NCBI RefSeq assembly: GCF_000452705.1
Contig: NZ_CP007014.1
Location: 2,418,001-2,482,000, forward strand
From: Pseudomonas syringae CC1557
Lineage (GTDB): Bacteria > Pseudomonadota > Gammaproteobacteria > Pseudomonadales > Pseudomonadaceae
Direction of reading: 5' to 3'
Length of the DNA: 64,000 nt
The stretch's first letter is position 1; each line of letters opens with the position of its first letter. Shown piece after piece: positions 16,021 through 24,755 of the stretch. The notes beneath the pieces are model-generated. The model did not search any database, was not told where the DNA came from, and saw only the letters and a list, made by a program, of their open reading frames with translations. The translations under genes were made by a program, and so were the position numbers.

Positions 16021-17172
16021 TTAATGTCCTGTGATCTGTTGCAGGAGACGTGTTATAACGCCCGCGCCTAATTGGTTTACCAGTGGGTCATTCAGGGTGT
16101 TGCCAGTAATGCGCGTGATGATACTGGCAGCACTGATGGACGTTTCTTTCAACTCGTCTTCTAACTGATCAAGTCGCAGGTCATACAGAATGCTGTCGAC
16201 GTATTGGCTCAGTGAGTCGAATTTGTTAACCGACTTCGGCAAAGTGCGGGCCACGTTATGTTCATCCAGAAGCGCCACCCACTTGGGGTAGAACGCGGCC
16301 AGCCCTGCGCCATGAGAGTGCGAGTAAAGCGGTGCAAACGCTTGCTCGAAACGATGGGGCAAGCAGGTACCGACATGCGCGACGCACAACCCGCCCAATA
16401 ACGCGCCGTAAGCAATGTCATGATAAAACTCGGCGGAGAACTGTTGGGCTGCATAACGAGCAACACTTTTGTTGATGGTCGTCAGCGCTTCATAGGCAAT
16501 GCAGTCCATCAATCGTGTTCGCTTGACCGCCTGGATGGCTTCGAAGGCATGGGTGAAGCTGTCGAACAATGTTTCTCTCAATACAGTGTCTGGCAGGCTC
16601 CTGCCAAGTTCAGGGTCGATCAGCGCTTCATCTGGAAATAGGGCGCTGCCTCTAACGCCGTCTTTGATACCGCGCTCAACGTCCTTGATAATTGCGCCTT
16701 TGGTGATTTCTGAACCGGTGCCGAATGTGGTGGGAATAGCGATATGAAAAAGCCGTTGATGTACTTTTTCAAACGTACGGCCTACAACGGTTTTCAGGTC
16801 AACATTTTCATCCAGGCAAATGGCGGCTACTTTTGCGAAGTCGAGGACATTGCCTCCGCCGAGGGAAACGATGGAATCGCAGTCATCCTGTTTCAGAAAG
16901 GTTTTGACTTCTTGAAGCTCTTCAGTTGATGCCTTGAATGAGTGATCCAGTAAATAAGGTACGAGTTCTGCACCCTCGGTATTGTTCAGCAACTCAGCAA
17001 TGGAGGACAAGCGCTGCAGACTTCCCTGAGTCAGGATGAGCAAAGCCCTCTTTTTCCCCGCCAGGGCCAAGCGTTCAGGAACGGTGCGTAGCGCATTGGC
17101 CTGAAATATGATTTTTGTAGGTAAATCGAAACTGAAAGTGTGAGCGTTTCTAAAATTGACGTCAGTGTTCAT
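16021..17172 (-). CDS. Iron-type alcohol dehydrogenase
   Basis: A 383-residue group III (Fe-ADH) dehydrogenase, first gene of the minus-strand operon. It shows VSLGGGNVLDFAKVAAI for the cofactor, IPTTFGTGSEIT, and metal-ligand segments FDSFTHAFEAIQ, GGLCVAHVGTCLPH and SHSHGAGLAAF. In known phosphonate pathways (for example PhpC of phosphinothricin) Fe-ADH homologues reduce phosphono-aldehydes. Here the phosphonolactaldehyde from the PGK/ArgC pair would give 2,3-dihydroxypropylphosphonate (inference). The operon promoter must lie in the AT-rich gap beyond 17172. Confidence 0.88.
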   Translation of the reverse strand: MNTDVNFRNAHTFSFDLPTKIIFQANALRTVPERLALAGKKRALLILTQGSLQRLSSIAELLNNTEGAELVPYLLDHSFKASTEELQEVKTFLKQDDCDSIVSLGGGNVLDFAKVAAICLDENVDLKTVVGRTFEKVHQRLFHIAIPTTFGTGSEITKGAIIKDVERGIKDGVRGSALFPDEALIDPELGRSLPDTVLRETLFDSFTHAFEAIQAVKRTRLMDCIAYEALTTINKSVARYAAQQFSAEFYHDIAYGALLGGLCVAHVGTCLPHRFEQAFAPLYSHSHGAGLAAFYPKWVALLDEHNVARTLPKSVNKFDSLSQYVDSILYDLRLDQLEDELKETSISAASIITRITGNTLNDPLVNQLGAGVITRLLQQITGH

Positions 17173-18072
17173 GGAAACTCCGTTTCGCCGTACTGGATGA
17201 CATCAGGCTGAAAACCATACTGCCGATACGCATTAAAGTTCGCTATGAATCAGCCGCTATTACTGAGTGAGTTGTAAGCGCATCAGCAATAGGCGTGGCG
17301 GTTGTTTGTTTTGTTAATCAGGTTGGGGAAAAATCTATTCGAAGCGCGTTTTTGTCGCAACCCCCTCTGTCATAAAAAAGTAATAAGCCGGCGGTAAGCT
17401 TTTGTTTTTGAATGACAAATATTTCAATTTTTTTTAGGGGCTTTTATCGCAATAGTTTAGTTAGTTAAAACCACGAAATGGCTACTTTCGATGTGGGTGT
17501 GCTGTCTTGATGTTTAAGGTACAGAGGGTTGTCTGACCACATTGCTTTAGCGCGTCCTTTGTTCACGGGGGCGGCCGAATCAAGGCATGGTGAGTGTTGA
17601 TAAGTTGTCACTCGACTGGCCTGTTCTTGTGGGTTGGTGCTGAGCGTGTAGTCATTCGTTTTTTTTGAATAACTAACCGCTTCTGGACATTGTGGAAGTC
17701 GCGTAATTGTCCTTCCACTACGTGAGCTATTTAAGATGCTGATAACTGAGAAGTGATGCCGCAATGCAATCATCTTTCTTCAGGCATTACAGGCATAACC
17801 GCTCGAATGAACCGATTTCAGAGTGCGGTTGCTTGTGCTGTCGATAGTTTTCGGCGTTTCAGGTAGGGCATTGCCAAGTCGGCTTTTTACCGAGGGCAGA
17901 GTTTAAGGAGTGGGGGGCGAGGTCTGGGCGTCTCTGGTGAAACCGAGATGAGGCGTAAAATCAATACAGGCCTCAGACCTCCGCTAAAAGCGCTGGCGAG
18001 TCAGGCCTGTATCACCTTATTCAGGGCTCGCATTGCTTTCAAGAGGGGATCATGCACGATTGAAGCAGAGAA
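17173..18072. other. 900-bp AT-rich gap upstream of the phosphonate operon
   Basis: No gene is supported. The first 300 bases are AT-rich with several T- and A-runs and should contain the promoter of the minus-strand operon starting at 17172, but no clear -35/-10 pair stands out. A perfect 10-bp inverted repeat, ATACAGGCCT at 17964-17973 with AGGCCTGTAT at 18003-18012, lies near the core-genome side. The length and composition suggest the right edge of the acquired cluster. Confidence 0.5.
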
Positions 18073-18102
18073 GTCAGAAGGCTTCCGCAAAAGCCTTCTG
18101 AC
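18073..18102 (-). terminator. Hairpin terminator after pqiC
   Basis: A perfect 12-bp stem, GTCAGAAGGCTT (18073-18084) with AAGCCTTCTGAC (18091-18102), has a 6-base loop. It lies 6 bases past the stop of the pqi operon and is followed on the minus strand by the short T-rich TTCTCT. It also isolates the operon from the neighbouring cluster. Confidence 0.75.
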
Positions 18103-18107
18103 CTCTT

Positions 18108-18731
18108 TCACAGGCAGTGAGAGGTCGGTTGCTGTGTCCAGCGTTGCGCTGTTGCGGCGATCTTGTCGGCCAGTGTGGAGACGGCTTTCTGATGGGCGAT
18201 GATGAGACTTTCCATGCCTTCTCCGGCCTGCTCGCGGATGATGCTGCTGCAGGTCAGGCTCTGTCGTTTGCTACCGGCAGTGGCACCTGCTTCACGAAGC
18301 CCGAGGGTCCATACGACATCGATCAGCGCGTAGTTACCCGGCATGGACTCGAAACGTCGCACGTCGGTACGGACTGAAAGCACAGGCTGCTCGCCGTTTT
18401 TTGGCAGGCCGGCCATGTCGCGGCTGCCAAACCGGTGTTCCAGCTGCGGCGTCAGTGCGTCATGAAATTCGTCGCCCAATGGCGAGCCCCAGCGCTCGGT
18501 GTCCAGAATCGCCAGGCTGCCGTTGCCCTGGCGCACCACCAGTGGTGGCTGGTCCACCTGAACCGGCATCAGCACCGGCAGCATCTCGAACTGAAACGGC
18601 ATGGGTCTGACGGCCGCAGTGCTGGTCGTGCCCATTGGCGCGATCAACGTGTAGTAATGAGTCTGTGTCGACGTGCAGGCACCCATGCCCAATGCGGCGG
18701 CCAGCACCACCAGTTTCAAACGCAAGGTCAT
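18108..18731 (-). CDS. pqiC: PqiC-like outer-membrane lipoprotein
   Basis: A 207-residue ABC-transport auxiliary lipoprotein (YmbA/PqiC family). The signal peptide MTLRLKLVVLAAALGMGAC ends in the lipobox GMGAC, then THYYTLIAP, the typical start of the mature domain. In E. coli PqiC sits in the outer membrane and receives the PqiB tube, forming a route for lipids between membranes. It overlaps pqiB by 4 bases and ends the four-gene operon. Confidence 0.85.
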   Translation of the reverse strand: MTLRLKLVVLAAALGMGACTSTQTHYYTLIAPMGTTSTAAVRPMPFQFEMLPVLMPVQVDQPPLVVRQGNGSLAILDTERWGSPLGDEFHDALTPQLEHRFGSRDMAGLPKNGEQPVLSVRTDVRRFESMPGNYALIDVVWTLGLREAGATAGSKRQSLTCSSIIREQAGEGMESLIIAHQKAVSTLADKIAATAQRWTQQPTSHCL

Positions 18732-20407
18732 TGTTTTGGCTCCAGATCAATTGCACGTGACGACGACGGGGCGTTGAACGAACGTGGGGCGGCATCGCCG
18801 GTACGGCCGCGGATCAGCGATTCAGGGTGACGGCTGAGGAAGTCAGTCAACACGCGAACCGAACGCGCGGTGCGCTGCACTTCATCCAGTGCCTGGCCCA
18901 GTTGCTGACGCGCGGGTGAGTCTTCAGCGAACGAGTCGTTGGCGGTGCCCAGGGTTTTTTCAGCCTGTTGCAACGTGCCACGCATCTGCGGCAATACGCT
19001 GCCGTTGACCTGCTTGAGGGTCTTCTGCAGCTCGCTCAAGGTACCATTGAGGTTGTTCGCCAACTGGTCGATCGGCAGGTTGCTGAGCTTCTCGACGAAT
19101 GCTTGCAGTTGCTCCTGCAACTTGTCGAAGCTGCCCGGCACCGTCGGGATTTCCAGCGGGCGCGCCTTGGTATTGAACGCTACCTTCGGTGCCTTCGGAT
19201 CGAATTCCATGGCGATGTAAAGCTGGCCGGTCAACAGGTTGCCGTTGCGCACCTGAGCACGCAGGCCATTGGCGACGAATGCGCCCAGTACTCTGGCCGA
19301 CTGTTCTTCTTCATCACCCGAACCACCGAGTTCCTTCAACTTGGATTCGGCGGCGCCCAGGCGTTTGGGATAGATCACTGCACCGACAATGCCGGGGAAG
19401 GTTTTGGTCGCCGGATCGTAATCCAGATCAACTGATACCACCTTGCCGATATTGACGCCGAGGAAGTCCACCGCGGCATTGACCGTCAGGCCTCGCAGCG
19501 ACTGGTTGAAGCGCATGCGGATGTAACGCGGTTCGCCGTCCGGAGGCGCCATTGCTGTGGCCTGGTCGTCGAAGATCTTGAACTCGGCATTCTCGTCGGC
19601 CAGTTTGGAGTCCGGGCTCCAGTTGGGCTCGCGGAAGGCAATCCCGCCGGAGATGATCGAGGTCAGCGACTGAGTATTGACCTTCACTCCCGAGGCGCCC
19701 ACGGTGATGTCTACGCCACTGGCGTTCCAGAAGCGGGTATCGGAGGTGATGTACTGATCGTTCGGGGCGTTGATGAAGATCTGCACATCGACCCCGCGGC
19801 CATCCTTGGAAAGGTTGTAGGCCACCACCTGACCGACCTGGATGCGTCGAAAGTAGATCGGCGAACCGATGTCGAGCGAGCCAAGATCGTCGGTGTGCAG
19901 GATGAAGCGCTTGCCTTTCTCGCCGAAGGTGATCGGTGGTGGCGTTTCCAGACCGGTGAAACTGGTCTTGGTTTCCTCGGAACTGCCGGCGTCAGCGCCG
20001 ATGAATGCGCCGGAAAGCAGGGTATCGACACCGGACACGCCATGCGCACCGATGCGTGGTCGCACGACCCAGTACTGGCTGTCGATCCGGGTGAACGGCG
20101 TGGCACTGGTATTCAGTTCGATGGATGCCAGCACGTGGGTCCGGTCATCGCTCAGGGTAATTTCCGAGACCATGCCTATGACCACGTTCTTGTATTTGAC
20201 CTGCGTCTTGTTGGCTTCAAGCCCCTCTGCGGTGAGGAAGCTGACGGTAATCCTGGGCCCGACATTCATCCAGTCATGGAAGGCCATCGAGACGCCAATG
20301 ATTGCCGCGACGATAGGCACCAGCCAGATCAGCGAGACGCGCAGGCGACGACGTTTGACTTCAGGGCGTGGCACTGAAGCAGGCGGGGGGAGGGTATTGT
20401 CAGACAT
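18728..20407 (-). CDS. pqiB: PqiB-like MCE-domain lipid-transport protein
   Basis: A 559-residue inner-membrane-anchored protein. After a proline-rich cytosolic tail comes one membrane segment (about residues 25-45, LIWLVPIVAAIIGVSMAF), then three MCE/MlaD repeats, visible from GPRITVSFLTAEGLEANKT, GSPIYFRRIQVGQV and VDFLGVNIGKV, and a helical C-terminus (LQEQLQAFVEKL, LNGTLSELQKTLKQ) that would form the tube. The frame opens at 20443, but ATG 20407 (MSDNTLPPP) overlaps the pqiA end by 8 bases and is preferred. Role by family: moving lipids across the periplasm. Confidence 0.88.
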   Translation of the reverse strand: MSDNTLPPPASVPRPEVKRRRLRVSLIWLVPIVAAIIGVSMAFHDWMNVGPRITVSFLTAEGLEANKTQVKYKNVVIGMVSEITLSDDRTHVLASIELNTSATPFTRIDSQYWVVRPRIGAHGVSGVDTLLSGAFIGADAGSSEETKTSFTGLETPPPITFGEKGKRFILHTDDLGSLDIGSPIYFRRIQVGQVVAYNLSKDGRGVDVQIFINAPNDQYITSDTRFWNASGVDITVGASGVKVNTQSLTSIISGGIAFREPNWSPDSKLADENAEFKIFDDQATAMAPPDGEPRYIRMRFNQSLRGLTVNAAVDFLGVNIGKVVSVDLDYDPATKTFPGIVGAVIYPKRLGAAESKLKELGGSGDEEEQSARVLGAFVANGLRAQVRNGNLLTGQLYIAMEFDPKAPKVAFNTKARPLEIPTVPGSFDKLQEQLQAFVEKLSNLPIDQLANNLNGTLSELQKTLKQVNGSVLPQMRGTLQQAEKTLGTANDSFAEDSPARQQLGQALDEVQRTARSVRVLTDFLSRHPESLIRGRTGDAAPRSFNAPSSSRAIDLEPKQ

Positions 20408-21014
20408 CTTCAACCTCTGCGTCCCAGATAAGTCGGGGATCAAAACTCATGGCGGCGAACATCGTCATCACCACTACCAAGCCAAAAAACAGGATACCGA
20501 TGCGCGGCTCGATGGTGCTGAGCTCGCGAAACTGCACAAGAGACGCCACGAGGGCAACGACCAGCACATCGAGCATCGACCAGTAACCGATCAATTCGAT
20601 AAAACGGTACAGGCGGGCCCGCTCGCGCATCGCCCAGGTGCTGCGCCGTTGGCATGTAATGAGCAGCATGCCGAGCACCAGAAACTTGATACAGGGCACC
20701 AGCACGCTGGCAACGAAAATCAGTACGGCAATGTCCCACGAGCCGCTTTCGAAAAACTCGATGACGCCGCTCATGATGGTGCTTTCGCTGCGGTTGCCCA
20801 GCAGGTTGGTGTACATCACCGGCAGCAGGTTGGCGGGAATGTAGAAAATCAGCGCTGCGATCAGGAACGCCCAGGTGCGGCTGAGGCTGTCGGGCTTGCG
20901 TCGATGCACGGGTGAGTCACAGCGCGGGCAACGGTGCGCGTCTTCCTGGCAGGCATACCCGCAGGTGTGGCACAGGCAAAGCTTGTGTTCATGGGCGAAG
21001 GGGATGCCATTCAT
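20400..21014 (-). CDS. PqiA-type membrane protein, second half-size copy
   Basis: A 204-residue integral membrane protein with an N-terminal zinc ribbon (CLCHTCGYACQ, then CPRCDSPVHRR) and four hydrophobic segments, including AFLIAALIFYIPANLLPVMY and FGLVVVMTMFAAM. It corresponds to one half of the duplicated PqiA of enterobacteria, the membrane partner of PqiB. Stop and start overlap both neighbours. Confidence 0.85.
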   Translation of the reverse strand: MNGIPFAHEHKLCLCHTCGYACQEDAHRCPRCDSPVHRRKPDSLSRTWAFLIAALIFYIPANLLPVMYTNLLGNRSESTIMSGVIEFFESGSWDIAVLIFVASVLVPCIKFLVLGMLLITCQRRSTWAMRERARLYRFIELIGYWSMLDVLVVALVASLVQFRELSTIEPRIGILFFGLVVVMTMFAAMSFDPRLIWDAEVEDV

Positions 21015-21640
21015 TGCGCTGGCACTCCCAGTTCATCCCACAAGCGGCGGATGTCCTTGTTGGCGATCAGCAGAATCAGCACCATTAGCATGGCCATGGC
21101 CCAAAGGCCGACGCCGGGATGCACGTCGAGCATTCCGGATAACTTGATAATCGCCACCAGCACGCCAAGCATGCACACTTCGAGCATGCTCCACGGGCGC
21201 AAGTGCTCCAGCGCGCGCATGCAGGTTTTGAAGCCAGGGGCAATGATGCCTCTGTGTGCATGCACCAGCACCCAGAACAGCAGCGTGATCTGCAACAGCG
21301 GCGCGAAAATGATCGACAGGCCGGCAACCAGCGCAATGATAGTGATTCGCCCTTGGGCAAGCGCCTCGACGGATTGCCAGAGCGTTACCTCGTTGGTCAG
21401 CCCTTTCATGCTGATGCTGATCACCGGGAAGAAGTTGGCGAACAGAAAAAACATGGCCGCAGCAATGGTCAGGGCCAGCAACTGTTCGATATTCATCCGG
21501 TGACCGCGACCGAGCAATGCGTCACAACGCAGGCAAAACGCCGCTTCACCCGGTTTTAACGGCTGGGCTTCATAGAGCGAATCGCAATGTTCGCAGATGA
21601 TCAGGCCGGACGAATGTTCAGTGGGATGCTCAGTGCTCAT
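21011..21640 (-). CDS. PqiA-type membrane protein, first half-size copy
   Basis: A 209-residue homologue of its downstream neighbour: a zinc ribbon (ICEHCDSLYEA, then CLRCDALLGRG) and four membrane segments (ALTIAAAMFFLFANFFPVIS to MAMLMVLILLIANKD). Together the two genes equal the single PqiA of E. coli. ATG 21640 (MSTEHP) is chosen over 21649 on the family N-terminus. It is the first gene of the operon; the promoter should lie in the 240 bases between 21650 and 21890, where I see no clear consensus. Confidence 0.83.
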   Translation of the reverse strand: MSTEHPTEHSSGLIICEHCDSLYEAQPLKPGEAAFCLRCDALLGRGHRMNIEQLLALTIAAAMFFLFANFFPVISISMKGLTNEVTLWQSVEALAQGRITIIALVAGLSIIFAPLLQITLLFWVLVHAHRGIIAPGFKTCMRALEHLRPWSMLEVCMLGVLVAIIKLSGMLDVHPGVGLWAMAMLMVLILLIANKDIRRLWDELGVPAQ

Positions 21641-21840
21641 CGACGCCATTGATTCAGAGGTAAGGGGTGATAATTCGAAGCACGAAAAGATACCTCGTTA
21701 ATGGCATTGCGTAGCGATTTTTTTGTACCGCCCATGACCGTGTGACGATACAAAACATTGACCGCGGCGGTAAGGGGTCGTTCAGATGTCACGAGGCCAT
21801 TATTTCATGAGTGCAGAAGGGTGGCGAATCAGCGTGTAAA

Positions 21841-21873
21841 CGATGCCCTGCAATCGGTGGTTGCAGGGCATCG
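21841..21873 (-). terminator. Terminator of the emfourin/protease operon
   Basis: CGATGCCCTGCAA (21841-21853) pairs perfectly with TTGCAGGGCATCG (21861-21873) around a 7-base loop, 18 bases after the minus-strand gene stop, and is followed on that strand by TTT. Confidence 0.75.
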
Positions 21874-21890
21874 GAGCGCTCATGTCTGTC

Positions 21891-22190
21891 TCAGGGCTTG
21901 CCGGGTTTGACGCGCTGTTTGAGATACCCCAGCAACTGACGGGCTGACGCCGGAACGTTGTGCTCGTCAAAGGTCAGGCAAATGGCCCTGGACTGGTCCT
22001 CGATGGTGATCTCGTACTGATTGAGATCCCTTGCCTCGTCGTTGAAGGCGCTACTCGACTGATCCAGGCCGCTGTCGCTTACCAGTTGCTGCAACTGCTC
22101 CGCTTCCGGTTGATCAAGCGTCTCGGTGTCAAGATCACAGCGCTTGACCGCGCCTGCAAAACCGCCTGATTGCACTAGACAGACCTTCAT
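21891..22190 (-). CDS. Emfourin-like inhibitor of the adjacent M4 protease
   Basis: A 99-residue protein beginning MKVCLVQSGGFAGAVKRCDL. The SGGFAG segment is typical of emfourin, the small proteinaceous inhibitor encoded next to protealysin in Serratia. The rest (LLGYLKQRVKPGKP at the end) fits a compact cystatin-like domain without a signal peptide. The frame opens at 22199, but ATG 22190 gives the family N-terminus. The gene lies 33 bases after the M4 protease stop, in the same direction, so enzyme and inhibitor are probably co-expressed. Confidence 0.75.
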   Translation of the reverse strand: MKVCLVQSGGFAGAVKRCDLDTETLDQPEAEQLQQLVSDSGLDQSSSAFNDEARDLNQYEITIEDQSRAICLTFDEHNVPASARQLLGYLKQRVKPGKP

Positions 22191-22223
22191 TTCAAGCACC
22201 TTTGTGGATGAGACCCTTGAGCC

Positions 22224-23291
22224 TTATACCTTGACCCCGACCTCTTTCCAGGCCGCCTGTACGGCTTTTTTGGCTTTTGCACTAAACCGCGAGTCTCCGG
22301 CAATTTTTATGCTGGTTTTAGCGCAATCGACGAACTGACTGTCCGGTTTCAACGCCAGCATCGTTTCATACCAGATTCTGCCTACAACTTCCCAGGCATT
22401 TCCGCCGAGCGCCTTGGCGGCCAGCACGAAAGCCCGATTGGGGATGCCGGAGTTGATGTGCACGCCGCCGCGATCCTTGGCACCTTTATAAAGGTCGGCC
22501 ATGGTTGCTGGCTGCGGATCATCGCCCAGGTCCGGGTCGTCGTTATACGCCGTGCCGGGGTTTTCCATGTCGCGAATGCCCCGGCGCGTCGGCGCGGGCA
22601 CCAGTAATTCCTTGCCCACCACCCAGTCCGCCTCAGCGGCACTGGTGCCTTCCTTCCATTGACGTACCAGCATGCCGAACACATCGGCGAAATGTTCATT
22701 GAGGGCGCCGGACTGACCGCGATACTCCAGATTCGACGTGAAACTTTGCACCCCGTGGGTCAACTCATGGCCAATGACTTCAAGGCTGCCGGTGAAGCGC
22801 TTGAACACCAGATCGTCACCGTCGCCATAGGCCATCTGGCTGCCGTTCCAGTAAGCATTGCTCAGCGGAATATGATTGCCTTCAAAATCCACTTCAGTGA
22901 CATGCACCGTCGAAACCAGCGACATGCCATTGTCATCCAGCGAATTACGCTCGAAAAGCTCGGCATAGAAGTCATAGACATCACCCGAGCCGTCGTAAGC
23001 TTCGTCTATGGCCTTGTCACCGCTCGCTTTCTGGCCCTCTGAACGGGCCAGGGTGCCGGGAAGGTCGTCAGTGCCTTTGGCGTCGTACACCATGCGGTGT
23101 TTGCTGCCTTCAGGCGACTTGATCGCGTGCATGGACGGCATGGTTCTGGCGGAAAGGCGAGAAGCAAGAAAGGCCGAGCTGCTCGTCAGGTTGGCGATGG
23201 CTCTGGCGCTGACCAGCGTTTTCGGGGAAAGCGCCATACGCTCCAGCATATAAGGAGGGATGAAGCATTGCAGCGGATCTCGGTCGCACAT
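22224..23291 (-). CDS. Protealysin-like M4 metallopeptidase
   Basis: A 355-residue thermolysin-family zinc protease. The short propeptide carries CFIPPYMLERM, the PPY motif of protealysin-type enzymes. The zinc site is VIGHELTHGV, the third ligand is in GALNEHFADVFG, and the catalytic His is in GVHINSGIPNRAF. There is no signal peptide, again as in protealysins, which act inside the cell or leave by unusual routes. ATG 23291 (MCDRDPLQ) has AGGAG upstream; the longer reading from 23384 lacks support. It pairs with the emfourin gene just downstream. Confidence 0.9.
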   Translation of the reverse strand: MCDRDPLQCFIPPYMLERMALSPKTLVSARAIANLTSSSAFLASRLSARTMPSMHAIKSPEGSKHRMVYDAKGTDDLPGTLARSEGQKASGDKAIDEAYDGSGDVYDFYAELFERNSLDDNGMSLVSTVHVTEVDFEGNHIPLSNAYWNGSQMAYGDGDDLVFKRFTGSLEVIGHELTHGVQSFTSNLEYRGQSGALNEHFADVFGMLVRQWKEGTSAAEADWVVGKELLVPAPTRRGIRDMENPGTAYNDDPDLGDDPQPATMADLYKGAKDRGGVHINSGIPNRAFVLAAKALGGNAWEVVGRIWYETMLALKPDSQFVDCAKTSIKIAGDSRFSAKAKKAVQAAWKEVGVKV

Positions 23292-23559
23292 GATGAACTC
23301 CTGTACTAATGCACCGATGGCGGCAAGCCATCGATCAACATGGTCGCAGGAGCTTTGACACCCTTGGTTGCGTTTAATCTGCAAAGAAATATCTGTTTAC
23401 ACGATCTTTAACGCTTATCGCTTCAGTGGTTCGCACGAAGCCCAGTGTGGGCGGGCCTTTTACTTGAAAACCCTCGGTGTGCGACACCTCGACACAGTGG
23501 CTCTTGGAAGGGGGCGGGAATGCTAGACTCGCGTCACTTCAGACGAGGAGCAGACTCAC

Positions 23560-23910
23560 GTGCGCAAGACGGTAATGATGATAGCGGTGCTGGCGCTGGC
23601 CGGATGTGATGGAGGCAGTCCTGGTACGCCTGCCAGAGACAAGGTTCAGGACGCGACGGCAACTGCTCCGGCCTCCACGCCGCAGTGGTATATCCAGATG
23701 AACTCGCGAGAGGCGGTGAGTGACACCAGTGCCTGGCTGCTGGAACGCAGCTATGCGCCATTCATTGTCGACATCAACGGTAAGCAACAGACGCTGATCG
23801 GACCCTATGAAAGCCAGGCCCAGGCCGAGGAACAACGCGTGGCGTTGCAGGCCAAGGTCACCAAGTCCCATCGTTTTGCGGAACCTTCGGTGGTGCAGTA
23901 CAGCCGTTAA
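23560..23910 (+). CDS. Small lipoprotein with SPOR-like domain
   Basis: A 116-residue exported protein. The signal peptide MRKTVMMIAVLALAGC ends in the lipobox LAGC, then comes a low-complexity linker rich in Thr, Ala and Pro, and then QWYIQMNSREAVSDTSAWLL to LIGPYESQAQAEEQRVAL, the pattern of a SPOR fold that binds denuded peptidoglycan. A role at the septum or wall is suggested by the family only. Monocistronic, convergent with the DUF883 gene. Confidence 0.75.
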   Translation: MRKTVMMIAVLALAGCDGGSPGTPARDKVQDATATAPASTPQWYIQMNSREAVSDTSAWLLERSYAPFIVDINGKQQTLIGPYESQAQAEEQRVALQAKVTKSHRFAEPSVVQYSR

Positions 23911-23978
23911 ACAGCGGTGGTGAAACGCAGTAGCGTCAGATTAATCCGCCTTACAGGCAGCGCCTGCCGGACAGCAGC

Positions 23979-24001
23979 GCGGGCCGTTCATGACGGCCCG
24001 C
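23979..24001. terminator. Hairpin between convergent genes
   Basis: GCGGGCCGT (23979-23987), loop TCATG, ACGGCCCGC (23993-24001): a perfect 9-bp GC-rich stem between the stops of the SPOR lipoprotein and the DUF883 gene, probably serving both strands. No long T-run. Confidence 0.65.
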
Positions 24002-24026
24002 ACGTTGTCCCGTTACCGGATGTCGA

Positions 24027-24344
24027 TCAACGACGGCCCAGCAGCAAGCCCACTACCAGACCAAAACCTGCAGAAACTGCCACGGTCTGCCAAGGATGGC
24101 CACCGATGTAGGTTTCGGTCGCTTCTACAACCGGCTTGGTGCGATCACGCACGCTGGCCATCGAGTCAAGCGCCTGCTTGAGCTTGAGACTCAGTTGCGC
24201 ACGGATGCTTTCTGCATCTTCGCCGACCAGTGCCGCGCTGTCTTTGAGCAGTTTGTCGGATTCTTCGATGAGGGCCTGCAATTCGCTGAATGCCTGATCC
24301 TTGATTTGATCGGCAGCATTTTGGGCAGAAGTCTTACGAGCCAT
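24027..24344 (-). CDS. DUF883 (ElaB/YqjD family) membrane-anchored protein
   Basis: A 105-residue protein with a long amphipathic helix (FSELQALIEESDKLLKDSAAL through LKLKQALDSMASV) and a C-terminal GGHPWQTVAVSAGFGLVVGL helix ending in RR. This is the layout of ElaB/YqjD/YgaM proteins, which are tail-anchored in the inner membrane and associate with stationary-phase ribosomes in E. coli. A good RBS (GGAAA) precedes the ATG. Confidence 0.85.
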   Translation of the reverse strand: MARKTSAQNAADQIKDQAFSELQALIEESDKLLKDSAALVGEDAESIRAQLSLKLKQALDSMASVRDRTKPVVEATETYIGGHPWQTVAVSAGFGLVVGLLLGRR

Positions 24345-24495
24345 GTGATTTTCCTTTCAAGTGATTGCACAGTAAGCAATGGAGTCTGACGCATCCGGAA
24401 AAGTTGCAATTGTGTGAACGACCCGACGTGAGACTCTGCAAGTGAAGCCCATTCCCGGTGTAAGATGCAGCCGTTTTTAGCCGTAGGTGACTGTC

Positions 24496-24750
24496 ATGAG
24501 TTTCAATCTGGCCAATCGGCCTCTCCCCGAGCGTACCGCCATTGAAGACGAGAAATCCCGTCTGTTCGACCTCTGGCAGAGCAATCTGGGCAAGGCCAAG
24601 GCTGATGCTGCGCGCCTGATGGGCGAACGCGCCAAACGCAAGGGCAAGTGGTCCGAATGGGTAAGGTCCGAACTGGACACCATGAGCCCGCCGGAATACG
24701 CCAACATGGTCCGCAGCGAAGTGAATCGGTTGATGGCGGCAACCCGCTAG
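24496..24750 (+). CDS. Conserved small protein of unknown function
   Basis: An 84-residue, highly charged, cytosolic-looking protein (MSFNLANRPLPERTAIEDEK, ending VRSEVNRLMAATR) without membrane segments or motifs I recognise. ATG 24496 is the best start; the frame opens at 24487. It is followed at once by a strong hairpin, which supports a real, monocistronic gene. Confidence 0.65.
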   Translation: MSFNLANRPLPERTAIEDEKSRLFDLWQSNLGKAKADAARLMGERAKRKGKWSEWVRSELDTMSPPEYANMVRSEVNRLMAATR

Positions 24751-24755
24751 TCGAG

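Noticed and set aside
2322..17172. Fosfomycin or pantaphos cluster
   Set aside because: No HppE epoxidase, no citrate-synthase-like phosphonomethylmalate enzyme and no aconitase-like dehydratase were found, so the cluster fits neither pathway.
17465..17773. 102-codon open frame on the minus strand in the gap before the phosphonate operon
   Set aside because: No ribosome-binding site, no motif and low-complexity composition; probably chance.
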